Shown here piece after piece: positions 46,167-55,273 of a stretch of DNA of 60,221 nt. Location of the stretch: positions 1 to 60,221 of the forward strand of contig NZ_JAAVTO010000010.1 of the NCBI RefSeq assembly GCF_013185065.1. The letters are read 5' to 3'. Each line of letters begins with the position of its first letter. Position 1 is the first letter of the stretch. The notes beneath the pieces are model-generated. The model was given only the letters and a program-made list of their open reading frames with translations. It was not told the origin of the DNA and searched no databases. This stretch comes from Adlercreutzia sp. ZJ473 (GTDB lineage Bacteria; Actinomycetota; Coriobacteriia; Coriobacteriales; Eggerthellaceae). The position numbers were made by a program, and so were the translations under genes.

Positions 46167-47132
46167 ATGACCGATCAGACACAGATTACCCTCACCATCC
46201 CCGACAGCGTGAGCATGGCGCTCGTGGTCGGCGAGGCCGACGAGATCCTGCGCACGCTGCAGGACGCCTACGAGGCGCGCATCACCGTGCGCGGCAACGC
46301 CATCTCGCTCGTCGGCGACCCCGTCGAGGTGCAGTCGCTCACCGCCATCTTCTCCGACCTCGTCAAGCTCGTGAAGGGCGGCGACGTGCCCGACGCCGCG
46401 TACGTGCGCCACGCGCTCGACCTCATGCGCACGGCGGAGTTCTCGCCCACGGCGCTGCGCGAGGACGTCCTGCTCACGTACCGCGGGCGCGCCGTGCGCC
46501 CGAAGACCACGGGGCAGAAGCGCTACGTCGACGCCATCCGCGCGCATACCATCACCTTCGGCATGGGGCCGGCCGGCACGGGCAAGACGTATCTGGCCAT
46601 GGCCATGGCGGTCGCGGCGCTGAAGCGCAAGGAGGTCGGCCGCATCATCCTCACGCGCCCCATCGTGGAGGCGGGGGAGAGCCTCGGCTTCCTGCCCGGC
46701 ACCCTCACCGAGAAGGTCGACCCCTACATCCGCCCGCTCTACGACGCGCTCTTCGACATGTGCGACGCCGAGCGCGTGAACCAGCTCATCGAGGCGGGCA
46801 CCATCGAGATCGCGCCGCTCGCCTTCATGCGCGGGCGCACCCTGAACGACAGCTTCATCATCCTCGACGAGGCGCAGAACACCACCCCCGAGCAGATGAA
46901 GATGTTCCTCACGCGCCTGGGCTTCGGCTCGAAGATGGTCATCACCGGCGACGCCTCGCAGATCGACCTGCCGCGCGGGGCCTCGGGCCTCACGCGGGCG
47001 CGCAGCATCCTCGAGGGCGTCGACGACATCGCGTTCTGCACGTTCACCGGCAAGGACGTCGTGCGCCACTCGCTCGTGGCCGCCATCGTGGCGGCCTACG
47101 ACCGGGCGGCCTCCGCGGCGAGCCGGTCCTGA
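46167..47132 (+). CDS. phoH: PhoH-family ATPase
   Basis: Predicted RNA-associated P-loop ATPase. 321 aa. Walker A is GPAGTGKTYLAMAMA (about residues 134-148) and Walker B FIILDEAQNTTPEQMKMFL, followed by the sensor TGDASQIDLP. The N-terminal KH-like part (about 1-100) is standard for PhoH2/PhoL forms. It is directly upstream of ybeY, a pairing seen across bacteria that links it with rRNA maturation and quality control. The start at ATG 46167 lacks a good ribosome site and lies just after CTACAATAG, which could be its -10 and give a near-leaderless mRNA. Confidence 0.93.
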   Translation: MTDQTQITLTIPDSVSMALVVGEADEILRTLQDAYEARITVRGNAISLVGDPVEVQSLTAIFSDLVKLVKGGDVPDAAYVRHALDLMRTAEFSPTALREDVLLTYRGRAVRPKTTGQKRYVDAIRAHTITFGMGPAGTGKTYLAMAMAVAALKRKEVGRIILTRPIVEAGESLGFLPGTLTEKVDPYIRPLYDALFDMCDAERVNQLIEAGTIEIAPLAFMRGRTLNDSFIILDEAQNTTPEQMKMFLTRLGFGSKMVITGDASQIDLPRGASGLTRARSILEGVDDIAFCTFTGKDVVRHSLVAAIVAAYDRAASAASRS

Positions 47133-47153
47133 GGCAAGGCGGAGAGGAGCCCC

Positions 47154-47699
47154 ATGGAGATCTACGTCGACTACGCCCATTGTGCTGACGAGTTGCGCGC
47201 GCTGCCCGTCGAGGAGCTCGTGCGCTTCGTGCTCGAAGCCGAGGAGATGCCCGAGAGCACCGAGGTGTCCGTGAGCTTCGTCACCGACGAGGCCATCGCC
47301 GCGCTGAACGAGGAGTTCCGCGGCAAGGCCGGCCCCACCGACGTGCTGTCGTTCGAGTGCGACGGCGCGGATGACGCGTTCTACGAGGCCCTGCTTCCGC
47401 CCGACGGCGCGGCGGGCGCCGCATGCGACGAGCTCCCCTTCGAGCTCGGCGACGTGGTCATAGCCCCCGACGTGGCGCGCCGCCAGACCGACCTGTACGG
47501 GACCACCTTCGAGGGCGAGGTCACGCTTCTGCTCGTGCACGGCCTCCTCCACCTCGCCGGCTTCGACCACATCGCCGACGACGAGGCGGAGGAGATGGAG
47601 GCGCGCGAGCGCGAGATCCTGGGGCTGTGGGCCGACGCGGGGCACGAGGGCGTGCGCCACGTGCGCGACGACACCATCCGCGTCCGCGGCGACCACTGA
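47154..47699 (+). CDS. ybeY: Endoribonuclease YbeY (rRNA maturation factor)
   Basis: Zinc-dependent RNase acting on 16S rRNA 3' end and ribosome quality control. 181 aa. The metal site HGLLHLAGFDH (about residues 126-136) fits the family HGxLHLxGyDH motif. The N-terminal half has SVSFVTDEAIAALNEEFRGKAGPTDVLSFE. A small insert (about 75-90) is rich in Gly/Ala. ATG 47154 follows GAGAGGAGCC. Between phoH and dgkA, as expected. Confidence 0.94.
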   Translation: MEIYVDYAHCADELRALPVEELVRFVLEAEEMPESTEVSVSFVTDEAIAALNEEFRGKAGPTDVLSFECDGADDAFYEALLPPDGAAGAACDELPFELGDVVIAPDVARRQTDLYGTTFEGEVTLLLVHGLLHLAGFDHIADDEAEEMEAREREILGLWADAGHEGVRHVRDDTIRVRGDH

Positions 47700-47708
47700 G
47701 GAGCGCGC

Positions 47709-48254
47709 ATGTCCCGCCAGCCGAACATACCTGACGCGTCGGGCGCGCCTTCCCGCGCGGGCGCATCCGAGGCTCCCGCCGCGCAGGCCGCGCCGTCGCG
47801 CGTCAGCGCCCCCGACGCCCGCAATACCTCCAGCGCCCCCGACGAGTCGCGCTTCGTGCGCCACGCTGCCGACAGCCGCGCCAGCGCGCGCACGCGCTTC
47901 ACGCTCTTCCGCGCGTTCTCCTGCGCGTGGGAGGGCATCGCCTACGCCTTCACCTCGCAGCGCAACCTCAAGATCCACAGCGCGTTCGCCGTGCTCGCCG
48001 TGGCGCTCGGCTTTGCGCTTCGCATCTCGGAGGCCGGCTGGCTCTCCGTGGTGGTCTGCATTGCGCTCGTCATGGCGCTCGAGGTGGTGAACACGGCCGT
48101 CGAGTCGGTGGTCGACCTGGTGTCACCCGAGTGGAACGAGCTCGCCAAGCGCGCGAAGGACTGCGCCGCCGGGGCGGTGTACCTCGCGGCGGGCGCCTCG
48201 CTCGTCGTGGCCGCGATCGTGTTCCTGCCGCGCCTCTGCGCGCTCATCCTCTAA
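47709..48254 (+). CDS. dgkA: Diacylglycerol/undecaprenol kinase (DgkA family)
   Basis: Small integral membrane lipid kinase; the Gram-positive form usually phosphorylates undecaprenol. 181 aa, with an Ala/Pro/Ser-rich lead of about 60 residues ahead of the usual start. The family motifs are FSCAWEGIAYAFTSQRNLKIH and IALVMALEVVNTAVESVVDL (active-site Glu and Asn), with three membrane helices. ATG at 47709 follows GAGGAGCGC. The long lead is unusual and its role is unknown. Confidence 0.9.
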   Translation: MSRQPNIPDASGAPSRAGASEAPAAQAAPSRVSAPDARNTSSAPDESRFVRHAADSRASARTRFTLFRAFSCAWEGIAYAFTSQRNLKIHSAFAVLAVALGFALRISEAGWLSVVVCIALVMALEVVNTAVESVVDLVSPEWNELAKRAKDCAAGAVYLAAGASLVVAAIVFLPRLCALIL

Positions 48255-48272
48255 CGAGAAACGAGAACTGAC

Positions 48273-49232
48273 ATGGACCTGGACGCCTTCTTCGCCGAGA
48301 ACCCCATGGGCGGCACGCCCGACGCCCTGCCCGACGGCTTCAAGTCGGGCTTCGTCACGCTCGTCGGCCGTCCGAACGCGGGCAAGTCGACGCTTCTGAA
48401 CGCCGTCATGGGCAAGAAGATCGCCATCACCTCGGACACCGCGCAGACCACGCGCCACCGCTTCCGCGCCGTGCTCACGCGCGAGGGCTTCCAGATGATC
48501 ATCGTGGACACGCCCGGCTTGCACAAGCCGCACGACGCGCTCGGCGAGGAGCTCAACACCTCGGCCATCAAGGCGCTCGAGGACGTCGACGTGGTGGCCA
48601 TGCTCATCGACGCCTCGGCGCCGATCGGGCGCGGCGACGCGTGGGTGGCCGAGCAGGTGCGCGCGGCGCGCGGCGCGAGGAAGATCTGCGTGCTGTCGAA
48701 GTGCGACCTGGCGACCGAGGCGCAGATCGCCGCCCAGCGCGAGGCCGCCGAGGGACTCGCCGACTGGGACGCCATGGTGGCGCTGTCGTCGGAGACGGGC
48801 TACAACGTGGAGGCGTTCGTGGAGGAGGTCACGTACTTCCTGCCGGAGGGCCCCGCGTGGTTCCCGCCCGACATGGAGACCGACCAGCCCCTCGAGGTCA
48901 TGATCGCCGAGTTCGTCCGCGAGAAGATCCTGCGGGGCTTCCACGACGAGGTGCCGCACGCCATCGGCGTGGTGGTCGAGGAGATGGAGTACGTGCGCAA
49001 GACCGACCTGACGCGCATCTACGCCATCGTCTACGTGGAGCGCGACAGCCAGAAGGGCATCATCATCGGCAAGCGGGGGAGCGCCCTCAAGCAGATCGGG
49101 ACCGAGGCGCGGCGCGACCTCGAGCAGCTCCTGGGCACGCGCGTGTTCTTGGACCTGCGCGTGAAGGTGAAGAAGAACTGGCGGCGCGACGCCAACCAGA
49201 TCCGCCGCTTCGGCTACGGCGAGGGGCTGTAA
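48273..49232 (+). CDS. era: GTPase Era
   Basis: Ribosome assembly GTPase that binds the 16S rRNA 3' end. 319 aa. G1 is GRPNAGKSTLLNAV (about residues 30-43), G2 TTRHRFRAV, G3 DTPGLHKP, G4 SKCD. The C-terminal KH domain starts near VPHAIGVVVEEME and includes IIIGKRGSALKQIGTEAR. Encoded after ybeY and dgkA and before recO, a conserved order. ATG at 48273 is 18 bp after dgkA. Confidence 0.96.
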   Translation: MDLDAFFAENPMGGTPDALPDGFKSGFVTLVGRPNAGKSTLLNAVMGKKIAITSDTAQTTRHRFRAVLTREGFQMIIVDTPGLHKPHDALGEELNTSAIKALEDVDVVAMLIDASAPIGRGDAWVAEQVRAARGARKICVLSKCDLATEAQIAAQREAAEGLADWDAMVALSSETGYNVEAFVEEVTYFLPEGPAWFPPDMETDQPLEVMIAEFVREKILRGFHDEVPHAIGVVVEEMEYVRKTDLTRIYAIVYVERDSQKGIIIGKRGSALKQIGTEARRDLEQLLGTRVFLDLRVKVKKNWRRDANQIRRFGYGEGL

Positions 49233-49420
49233 GCGCGCCCGCCGCTCGACGTGCGGCGCGCGATGCGGGCGGCGGGGCGCCGCCGCGGGGCTCCTCCGCC
49301 GCCGAGCGTCGCCCTCGGGCGTCCTTTTCGCAGGTGAACTTGATGTGAATTGGCAACGAAATTCATGTGGGGTTTCTTTTTGGCTATAATGGGCGCAGCC
49401 GTAACGAGGAGAACCCTTTC
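49233..49420 (+). promoter_or_regulatory. Promoter region for the zinc-ribbon/PASTA gene
   Basis: A TATAAT at 49385-49390 has a -35 TTCATG at 49362-49367 (17-bp spacer), placing the start about 25 bases before the ATG. The first part (49235-49310) is GC-rich with imperfect inverted repeats that may fold and end the era transcript. Confidence 0.5.
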
Positions 49421-51478
49421 ATGATATGCCCTAACTGCAAAACCGAGAATCGCGCCGAGGCCAAGTTCTGCGACGAGTGCGGGTTCGACCTGCGCGCGTC
49501 AGCCGTCGAGGAGGCGGCCGCAGCAGAGGAAGCCGCCGCCGCGAGTGCGCAGGCTGCTTGCGCCGGGGAAGCCGCATCCGATGCGGCCGACGCGCCGGCG
49601 CCGGCTGACGCGGCCCCCAACCAGGTGATCGCCGAGGCGCTCGGCGAGGTGCGCGCGCTGCGCGACGCCGTGCCGCCCGTCATCAAGGTGCCGGCCATCG
49701 TGTCGGTGCCCGACATCACGATCGAGGACGCGCCCGAGCCGGCGGCGTCAGAGCCCAAGCTGGAGGCTTCCGCACCTGTTGAGGCTCCCGCGCCCGCCGA
49801 GGCGCGCACGTCCGCAGCGCCCGCGAAGCCTGACATCCCCGCAATCGCCGAGCCCGCGAGACCCGCCGCTGACGGCGCGCCTTCCGCAGGCGCCAAGGAG
49901 CCCGCGTCCTCCGACGTCCGTCCTGACACCCCCTTCGCCGAGGCGCGCGCGATGTTCGGCCCCAAGGGCATCTCGGCCGAGGTGACCGCCGACCTCTCGG
50001 GGCTCGAGCGCCTCGTCGACTCGAGCTACGTGCCGCCCTCGTCGTCGGGTCGCGCCGGCGACACCATGGAGATCCCGCGCATCGAGGAGGACCCGGCGCC
50101 GCGCGCCACCTCCTTCCGCGCCGAGGTCGACCGCAAGGAGGCGCGCCGGCAGCGGCGGGCGCAGCGCAAGCTCGAGCGCGAGCAGGCAAGACGCGCCAAG
50201 GAGCTGCAGAAGCAAGGGGCCGTCGCTGCGTCGGGCGCGCCCCCCGCGCTTGACGACCTGCCCGCCGTCGAGCCCGAGCCCGAGCCCGCGGCCGTCTCCG
50301 ATCCCGAGGCCAAGGTCGCGCCCGAAGCCGCGCCCGAGACGGCGACCGCGCCTGAGATCCCGGCGGAAAGCGCGCCCGATGCTTCGGCCGAGGCCGCGTC
50401 TGCGCCTTCCCCCGAGCCCGAGCACGCCGAGTCAGAGTCCGCCGGCCATGCCGGCCAGCCGTCCGAGCCCCGCAGCTCCGCGCCTGCGGGCCACGCTGAC
50501 GCCCCCGGCGATTCCGCCGCGCGGCCGCGTCCCCGCACGTCGGTCATCGCCGGCATCGTCGTCGCCTGCGTCATCGTCTGCGCGGCCATCGCGTTCGGCA
50601 CCTACAGCGCCGAGCTCTGGGGCGGCAAGGTCGTCCCCGACGTCGCCGGCAAGTCGCAGGCCGACGCGCGCTACCTGCTTGAGGAGAAGGGCTTCGCCAC
50701 CATGACCACGCAGGTGAAGTCCGACGAGGTCGAGGGCCTCGTGATTGAGACCGACCCGGCGGCGGGCGAGCGCGCCGACAAGGGCAGCGAGATCACGCTG
50801 CGCGTCGCCACGGCGCGCAGCATCCCCGAGGTCGCCGGCAAGCCGCAGGCCGAGGTGGAGAAGCTCATGGCCGAAGAGGGATTCGAGCGCGTCGAGTACG
50901 TGCTCGTGAAGTCGAACGAGGCCGAGGGCACGGCGCTGTCGGTCACGCCTGAGCCGGGCACGCGCGCGAAGGCGTCAGAGCCCGTCAGGGTGGAGGTCGC
51001 GCAGGCCTACACGGTGCCCGCGGTCGAGGGGAAGACCACCGCCGAGGCGACGAGCGCGCTTGAGGCCGAGGGCTACGAGGTGACCACGGCCCCGCACAAC
51101 ACCGAGGAGCTTCCCGAGGGCACGGCCGTCTCCACCGACCCGGCGGCGGGCACGAAGCTCCCCTCGGGCTCGACGGTCACGCTCTACGTGGCGCACAACC
51201 GCTCGACCGACCTCATCGAGTTCACGCGCGCGTTCTTCACCGACTCGCCGGTGATAACCTACGCGGACAAGGTCTACAACACCAGGCCGAACACGCTCGA
51301 GCTGGCCTACGTCGGCAACGACACGGTGAGCTTCAGCATCCAGGGCGTCGAGGTCGGGTTCATCTTCGGCATCGCCATCGAGAACCCGAACGGGCAGGCC
51401 ACGCTCACCGGCACCATCACCTGGGACGATGACGACAACATCGTGTCGACGAGCCCCGTGATGAAGCAGGGCGCCTGA
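49421..51478 (+). CDS. Zinc-ribbon, single-span membrane protein with three PASTA domains
   Basis: 685 aa from ATG 49421, which follows GAGGAGAA. Residues 1-25 form a double zinc knuckle (CPNCKTENRAEAKFCDECG). A long Ala/Pro/Glu-rich, probably disordered cytoplasmic region follows. One membrane helix lies at about 384-406 (TSVIAGIVVACVIVCAAIAF). Outside are three PASTA repeats starting VVPDVAGKSQADARYLLEEK, SIPEVAGKPQAEVEKLMAEE and TVPAVEGKTTAEATSALEAE, then a C-terminal beta-rich domain (about 600-685). PASTA units bind peptidoglycan or muropeptides. There is no kinase domain, so signalling by phosphorylation is not expected. Confidence 0.85.
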   Translation: MICPNCKTENRAEAKFCDECGFDLRASAVEEAAAAEEAAAASAQAACAGEAASDAADAPAPADAAPNQVIAEALGEVRALRDAVPPVIKVPAIVSVPDITIEDAPEPAASEPKLEASAPVEAPAPAEARTSAAPAKPDIPAIAEPARPAADGAPSAGAKEPASSDVRPDTPFAEARAMFGPKGISAEVTADLSGLERLVDSSYVPPSSSGRAGDTMEIPRIEEDPAPRATSFRAEVDRKEARRQRRAQRKLEREQARRAKELQKQGAVAASGAPPALDDLPAVEPEPEPAAVSDPEAKVAPEAAPETATAPEIPAESAPDASAEAASAPSPEPEHAESESAGHAGQPSEPRSSAPAGHADAPGDSAARPRPRTSVIAGIVVACVIVCAAIAFGTYSAELWGGKVVPDVAGKSQADARYLLEEKGFATMTTQVKSDEVEGLVIETDPAAGERADKGSEITLRVATARSIPEVAGKPQAEVEKLMAEEGFERVEYVLVKSNEAEGTALSVTPEPGTRAKASEPVRVEVAQAYTVPAVEGKTTAEATSALEAEGYEVTTAPHNTEELPEGTAVSTDPAAGTKLPSGSTVTLYVAHNRSTDLIEFTRAFFTDSPVITYADKVYNTRPNTLELAYVGNDTVSFSIQGVEVGFIFGIAIENPNGQATLTGTITWDDDDNIVSTSPVMKQGA

Positions 51479-51484
51479 TCGGCC

Positions 51485-52249
51485 GTGGCCGCGCCCACCT
51501 ACCGCGCCCGCGCGCTCGTCCTGCGCAAGACGAAGCTGGAGGAGAGCGACCTCATCCTCACGCTGCTCGCCGAGGACGGCAGCCAGCTGCGCGCGGTGGC
51601 GAAGGGCGCGCGCAAGCCGCGCAGCTCGTTCGCGAGCCGCCTCGAGCTCTACAGCGAGGTTGACCTTCTGTGCGCGCGGGGCCGGAGCCTCGACGTCGTG
51701 AAGGAGGCGCGCCTCGTCAAGGGCCGCGACGCGCTGCGCACGAGCGTCGAGCGCGCCGCCGGGGCCGCGTGCGCCTCCGAGCTCGTCGAGCGCGTGTCGC
51801 TCGAGCACGTCTGCGCGCCGCGCCTCTTCGCCGCCACCGGCGTGGCGCTCGACTCGCTCGCGCGCGCCAGCGTGGCGCAGGTCCCCATCATCACGGCGGC
51901 CCACCTGCTGAAGGCGTTCTCCCTCGCCGGCCTGCGCCCGAGCTTGGAGGCGTGCGTGGCGTGCGGGAGTCCGGCGGAGCCGGCGGCGGGGCAGGTGCGC
52001 TTCTCGGCCCCCGACGGCGGCGTGGTGTGCGCGCGCTGCGCGTCCCGCGTCCAGACGACGCTTCTGCCCGAGCAGACCCGCGCCTGGGCGTGCGCGCTCA
52101 TCGCCTCCACCTTCGCCCAGATCGAGCAGATGGACGCGCCCGCCCAGGCCGGCGTCGACCTGCTCCAGCTCTGCCAGGCCTGGGCCGCCGCCCACCTCGG
52201 CGTTCGCCTCAAGTCGGTCCAGTTCCTCCTCACCTGCGGCCTGCTCTGA
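51485..52249 (+). CDS. recO: DNA repair protein RecO
   Basis: Recombination mediator that loads RecA with RecR. 254 aa from GTG 51485. The N-terminal OB-fold is YRARALVLRKTKLEESDLILTLLAEDG; the RLELYSEVDLL segment is typical. A zinc-binding set CVACGS...CARCAS (about residues 158-188) is present. It starts 6 bp after the PASTA gene but belongs functionally with era, as in many Gram-positives. Confidence 0.92.
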   Translation: MAAPTYRARALVLRKTKLEESDLILTLLAEDGSQLRAVAKGARKPRSSFASRLELYSEVDLLCARGRSLDVVKEARLVKGRDALRTSVERAAGAACASELVERVSLEHVCAPRLFAATGVALDSLARASVAQVPIITAAHLLKAFSLAGLRPSLEACVACGSPAEPAAGQVRFSAPDGGVVCARCASRVQTTLLPEQTRAWACALIASTFAQIEQMDAPAQAGVDLLQLCQAWAAAHLGVRLKSVQFLLTCGLL

Positions 52250-52344
52250 GCCTGTTCTCGCGGCGTGACGCCTTCGGGGAGGGGCGGCGCGACTTCGGGC
52301 GCGAGAGCGGGCGCGGCTCCTGCTCCGATCCCTTCGATTTCCCC

Positions 52345-52373
52345 TTGTTTTTGAGGTGTCGCTGTCGTATACT
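52345..52373 (+). promoter_or_regulatory. Promoter of rpsO
   Basis: TTGTTT (52345-52350), 17-base spacer, TATACT (52368-52373). The leader to the rpsO ATG is about 130 bases and could hold an S15 autoregulatory fold, though I cannot define one. Confidence 0.6.
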
Positions 52374-52510
52374 AGAAAAGCTGTGCACAGGCGCAGCTCG
52401 TCTGACCTTAGCCTGCATGGGCCACCCTCTTGCTCGCTCAGATCTGACGGGACACGTACATGCCGTAAGGCACGGGCGATGAGGCCCGCACGAACACGAA
52501 AGGTGGAGAC

Positions 52511-52798
52511 ATGGCTGACAAACTGAGCATCAGCAAGGAGCGCACCGCAGAGCTCGTCAAGGAGTTCGGCAAGGGCGAGGGCGATTCCGGCAGCGCCGAG
52601 GTGCAGGTTGCCATCCTCACGGAGCGCATTCGCAACCTGACCGAGCACCTCAAGGTGCACAAGAAGGACAACCACACCCGTCGCGGCCTGATGATGCTCA
52701 TCGGCAAGCGTCGCGGCCTGCTGAAGTACATCAAGCAGCGCGACATCGACGAGTACCGCGCGCTCATCAAGAAGCTCGGCATTCGCGACAACATCTAA
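52511..52798 (+). CDS. rpsO: Ribosomal protein S15
   Basis: Small-subunit protein that binds the 16S three-way junction. 95 aa. The signature TGSxEVQVA region appears as [22 protein letters not shown], then [25 protein letters not shown]. The ATG follows GAAAGGTGGAG. The neighbour pnp is the classic partner. Confidence 0.97.
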   Translation: MADKLSISKERTAELVKEFGKGEGDSGSAEVQVAILTERIRNLTEHLKVHKKDNHTRRGLMMLIGKRRGLLKYIKQRDIDEYRALIKKLGIRDNI

Positions 52799-52812
52799 TC
52801 GCGTCAGCATCG

Positions 52813-52840
52813 GGGCCCGCAAGCTTTGCGGGCCCTGTGT
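52813..52840 (+). terminator. Terminator of rpsO
   Basis: A perfect 10-bp stem GGGCCCGCAA / TTGCGGGCCC with a three-base loop (52813-52822, 52826-52835), followed by TGTGTTTGTT. In other bacteria some reading through supplies pnp; that is likely here as well. Confidence 0.8.
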
Positions 52841-52969
52841 TTGTTGAGTCGGTCGAAGCTGCCAGTGGGGCTGCTTTGCTCGAGAGGCGCGGTGAAGGTA
52901 AGTAGCCGCCCCTCGAAGAAGCTCACGCGCAATGAGGCGCGCGAGGTGAAGAGAAAGACACGAAAAAAC

Positions 52970-55201
52970 ATGACCAAGATCGTCGAATCCTTTGAGCTGT
53001 ACGGCAAGGAATACCGACTTGAGACCGGCGAGCTGGCCAAGCAGGCCACCGGCGCCGTTCTCGCAACCTGCGGCGACACCACCGTGCTCGTGACCGCCGT
53101 GGTGTCCAAGCAGGAGCGCGACTACGACTTCTTCCCGCTGACGGTGGACTTCCAGGAGAAGATGTACTCCGTGGGGCGCATCCCCGGCGGGTACCTGAAG
53201 CGCGAGACGAAGCCGTCCGACCACGGCACGCTCACGGCGCGCATGATCGACCGCCCCATCCGCCCGGGCTTCCCGGACGGGTACAAGAACGAGGTCCACA
53301 TCGTGGTCACGCCGTTCGTGTGCGACGGCCAGCACCTGCCTGACACCATCGCCGTCAACGCCGCCTCGGCGGCCCTCCTGGTCGGGGGCGCGCCGTTCGA
53401 CGGCCCGGCGGCCTGCGTGCGCATCGGGCGCATCCGAAACGAGGAGACCGGCGAGCTCGAGTTCGTGGTGAACCCCACCGTCGACGAGGAGGCCGCGTCC
53501 GACCTGGAGCTGACCATCGCCGGCACCGCCGACTACATCTCCATGGTGGAGGCCGGCGCGCATGAGATCTCCGAGGAGGACATGCTCGCCGCCATGACGT
53601 TCGGCCAGGAGGCCATCGCCGCGTTCTGCGAGAAGCAGAGGGAGTTCCTGGCGAAGGTGAGCCCCACGCCGATGGACTACGTCATCCACGCCGCCGACCC
53701 CTGCGTCGCCGAGCGCATCGAGCCCTACTTCGAGCAGATGTCCGCGGCCCTCAAGGACGCCGACAAGCTCGCCCGCATGGGCAAGGTGGAGCAGCTCAAG
53801 GCCCAGGTCAAGGAGACCGAGTTCACCGAGGACGAGCGCGCCGCCTGGGGAAGCGACATCGCCGCGGCCCTCAAGAAGCTCGAGAAGCGCGCCATGCGCA
53901 AGATGATCATCGAGACGGGCGAGCGCGTCGACGGGCGTGCGCCCGAGGAGGTGCGCCCGCTGCACATCGTCCCGGGGTACCTGCCCCGCGTGCACGGCTG
54001 CGGCCTGTTCCAGCGCGGCCAGACCCAGGTCATGAGCGTGTGCACCCTCGGCATGCTCAACGAGTGGCAGCGCCTCGACACCATCTGGCCTGAAGAGGGC
54101 AAGCGCTACATGCACCAGTACAACTTCCCGCCGTTCTGCACGGGCGAGACCGGCCGCATGGGCGCCCCGAAGCGCCGCGAGATCGGCCACGGCAACCTCG
54201 CCGAGAAGGCCATCCTGCCGGTGCTGCCCACCGAGGACGAGTTCCCCTACGCCATCCGCGTGGTGTCTGAGGTGCTCGAGTCGAACGGCTCGTCCTCCAT
54301 GGCCTCCACATGCGGCTCCACGCTCGCGCTGATGGACGCCGGCGTGCCCATCAGCGCCCCCGTGTCCGGCGTGGCCATGGGCCTCATCAAGGAGGGCGAC
54401 GACGTCGTCATCCTCACCGACATCCAGGGCATCGAGGACTTCCTCGGCGACATGGACTTCAAGGTGTGCGGCACGTCGAAGGGCATCACGGCGCTGCAGA
54501 TGGACAACAAGGCCAAGGGCCTGTCGGTCGACATCCTCGCCCGCGCGCTCAAGCAGGCGCACGAGGGCCGCGCGTTCATCCTCGACGCCATGCTCGCCGA
54601 GATCGCCGAGCCGCGCGCCGAGATGCGCGAGACGGCGCCGCGCATCGAGACCATCAAGATCCCCGTGGACAAGATCCGCGACGTCATCGGAAGCGGCGGC
54701 AAGGTCGTCCGCGGCATCCAGGAGGAGACGGGCGCGTCCATCGACATCCAGGAGGACGGCACCATCCACGTCGGCGCCACCGACGGCACCTCCATGGAGG
54801 CCGCCAAGGCCATGATCCTCGGCATCGTGAAGGAGCCCGAGGTCGGCGAGGTCTACGAGGGCGAGGTCGTGGGCATCAAGGACTTCGGCGCCTTCGTCAA
54901 GCTCACGCCGGGCAAGGACGGCCTGCTGCACATCTCGCGCGTCGCCAACGGGCGCGTGGGCAAGGTGGAGGACGTGCTCAACCTCGGCGACGTCGTGAAG
55001 GTCGAGGTCCTCGAGGTGGACGCCAAGACGGGCAAGATCTCGCTCGACCGCCTCGACAAGCCGGACGCGCCGGCTGGCAGCGCCCCGGCGCGCGACGACC
55101 GCCCGCGCGAGCGTCGCGGCGAGCGCGCCCCCAAGGGCGACAAGCCGCGCCCGGGCCAGGGCACGCGCACCCCGCGCCGCCGCCACGGCAACGACGCGTA
55201 A
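52970..55201 (+). CDS. pnp: Polyribonucleotide nucleotidyltransferase (PNPase)
   Basis: 3'-5' phosphorolytic exoribonuclease. 743 aa from ATG 52970; an in-frame extension to 52826 overlaps the rpsO terminator and is rejected. Two RNase PH domains: LETGELAKQATGAVLATCGDT (first) and RAPEEVRPLHIVPGYLPRVHG (second, with FQRGQTQVMSVCTLG). A KH domain (IRDVIGSGGKVVRGIQEETG) and an S1 domain (GEVVGIKDFGAFVKLTPGKDG) follow, then an Arg/Gly/Pro-rich tail. The ribosome site is weak. Confidence 0.96.
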   Translation: MTKIVESFELYGKEYRLETGELAKQATGAVLATCGDTTVLVTAVVSKQERDYDFFPLTVDFQEKMYSVGRIPGGYLKRETKPSDHGTLTARMIDRPIRPGFPDGYKNEVHIVVTPFVCDGQHLPDTIAVNAASAALLVGGAPFDGPAACVRIGRIRNEETGELEFVVNPTVDEEAASDLELTIAGTADYISMVEAGAHEISEEDMLAAMTFGQEAIAAFCEKQREFLAKVSPTPMDYVIHAADPCVAERIEPYFEQMSAALKDADKLARMGKVEQLKAQVKETEFTEDERAAWGSDIAAALKKLEKRAMRKMIIETGERVDGRAPEEVRPLHIVPGYLPRVHGCGLFQRGQTQVMSVCTLGMLNEWQRLDTIWPEEGKRYMHQYNFPPFCTGETGRMGAPKRREIGHGNLAEKAILPVLPTEDEFPYAIRVVSEVLESNGSSSMASTCGSTLALMDAGVPISAPVSGVAMGLIKEGDDVVILTDIQGIEDFLGDMDFKVCGTSKGITALQMDNKAKGLSVDILARALKQAHEGRAFILDAMLAEIAEPRAEMRETAPRIETIKIPVDKIRDVIGSGGKVVRGIQEETGASIDIQEDGTIHVGATDGTSMEAAKAMILGIVKEPEVGEVYEGEVVGIKDFGAFVKLTPGKDGLLHISRVANGRVGKVEDVLNLGDVVKVEVLEVDAKTGKISLDRLDKPDAPAGSAPARDDRPRERRGERAPKGDKPRPGQGTRTPRRRHGNDA

Positions 55202-55218
55202 GGAGAGCCTGACGCGCT

Positions 55219-55247
55219 GACGCGGGAGCCTTTGCGGCTCCCGCGTC
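55219..55247 (+). terminator. Terminator of pnp
   Basis: A perfect 12-bp stem GACGCGGGAGCC / GGCTCCCGCGTC with loop TTTGC, followed by GCTGTTT. Confidence 0.8.
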
Positions 55248-55273
55248 GCTGTTTGAGGCTGCTGTTGAGAGCG

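Noticed and set aside
52826-52969. N-terminal extension of PNPase
   Set aside because: It would be encoded by the rpsO terminator stem; PNPase homologues begin near MTKIVESFELYGKEY.
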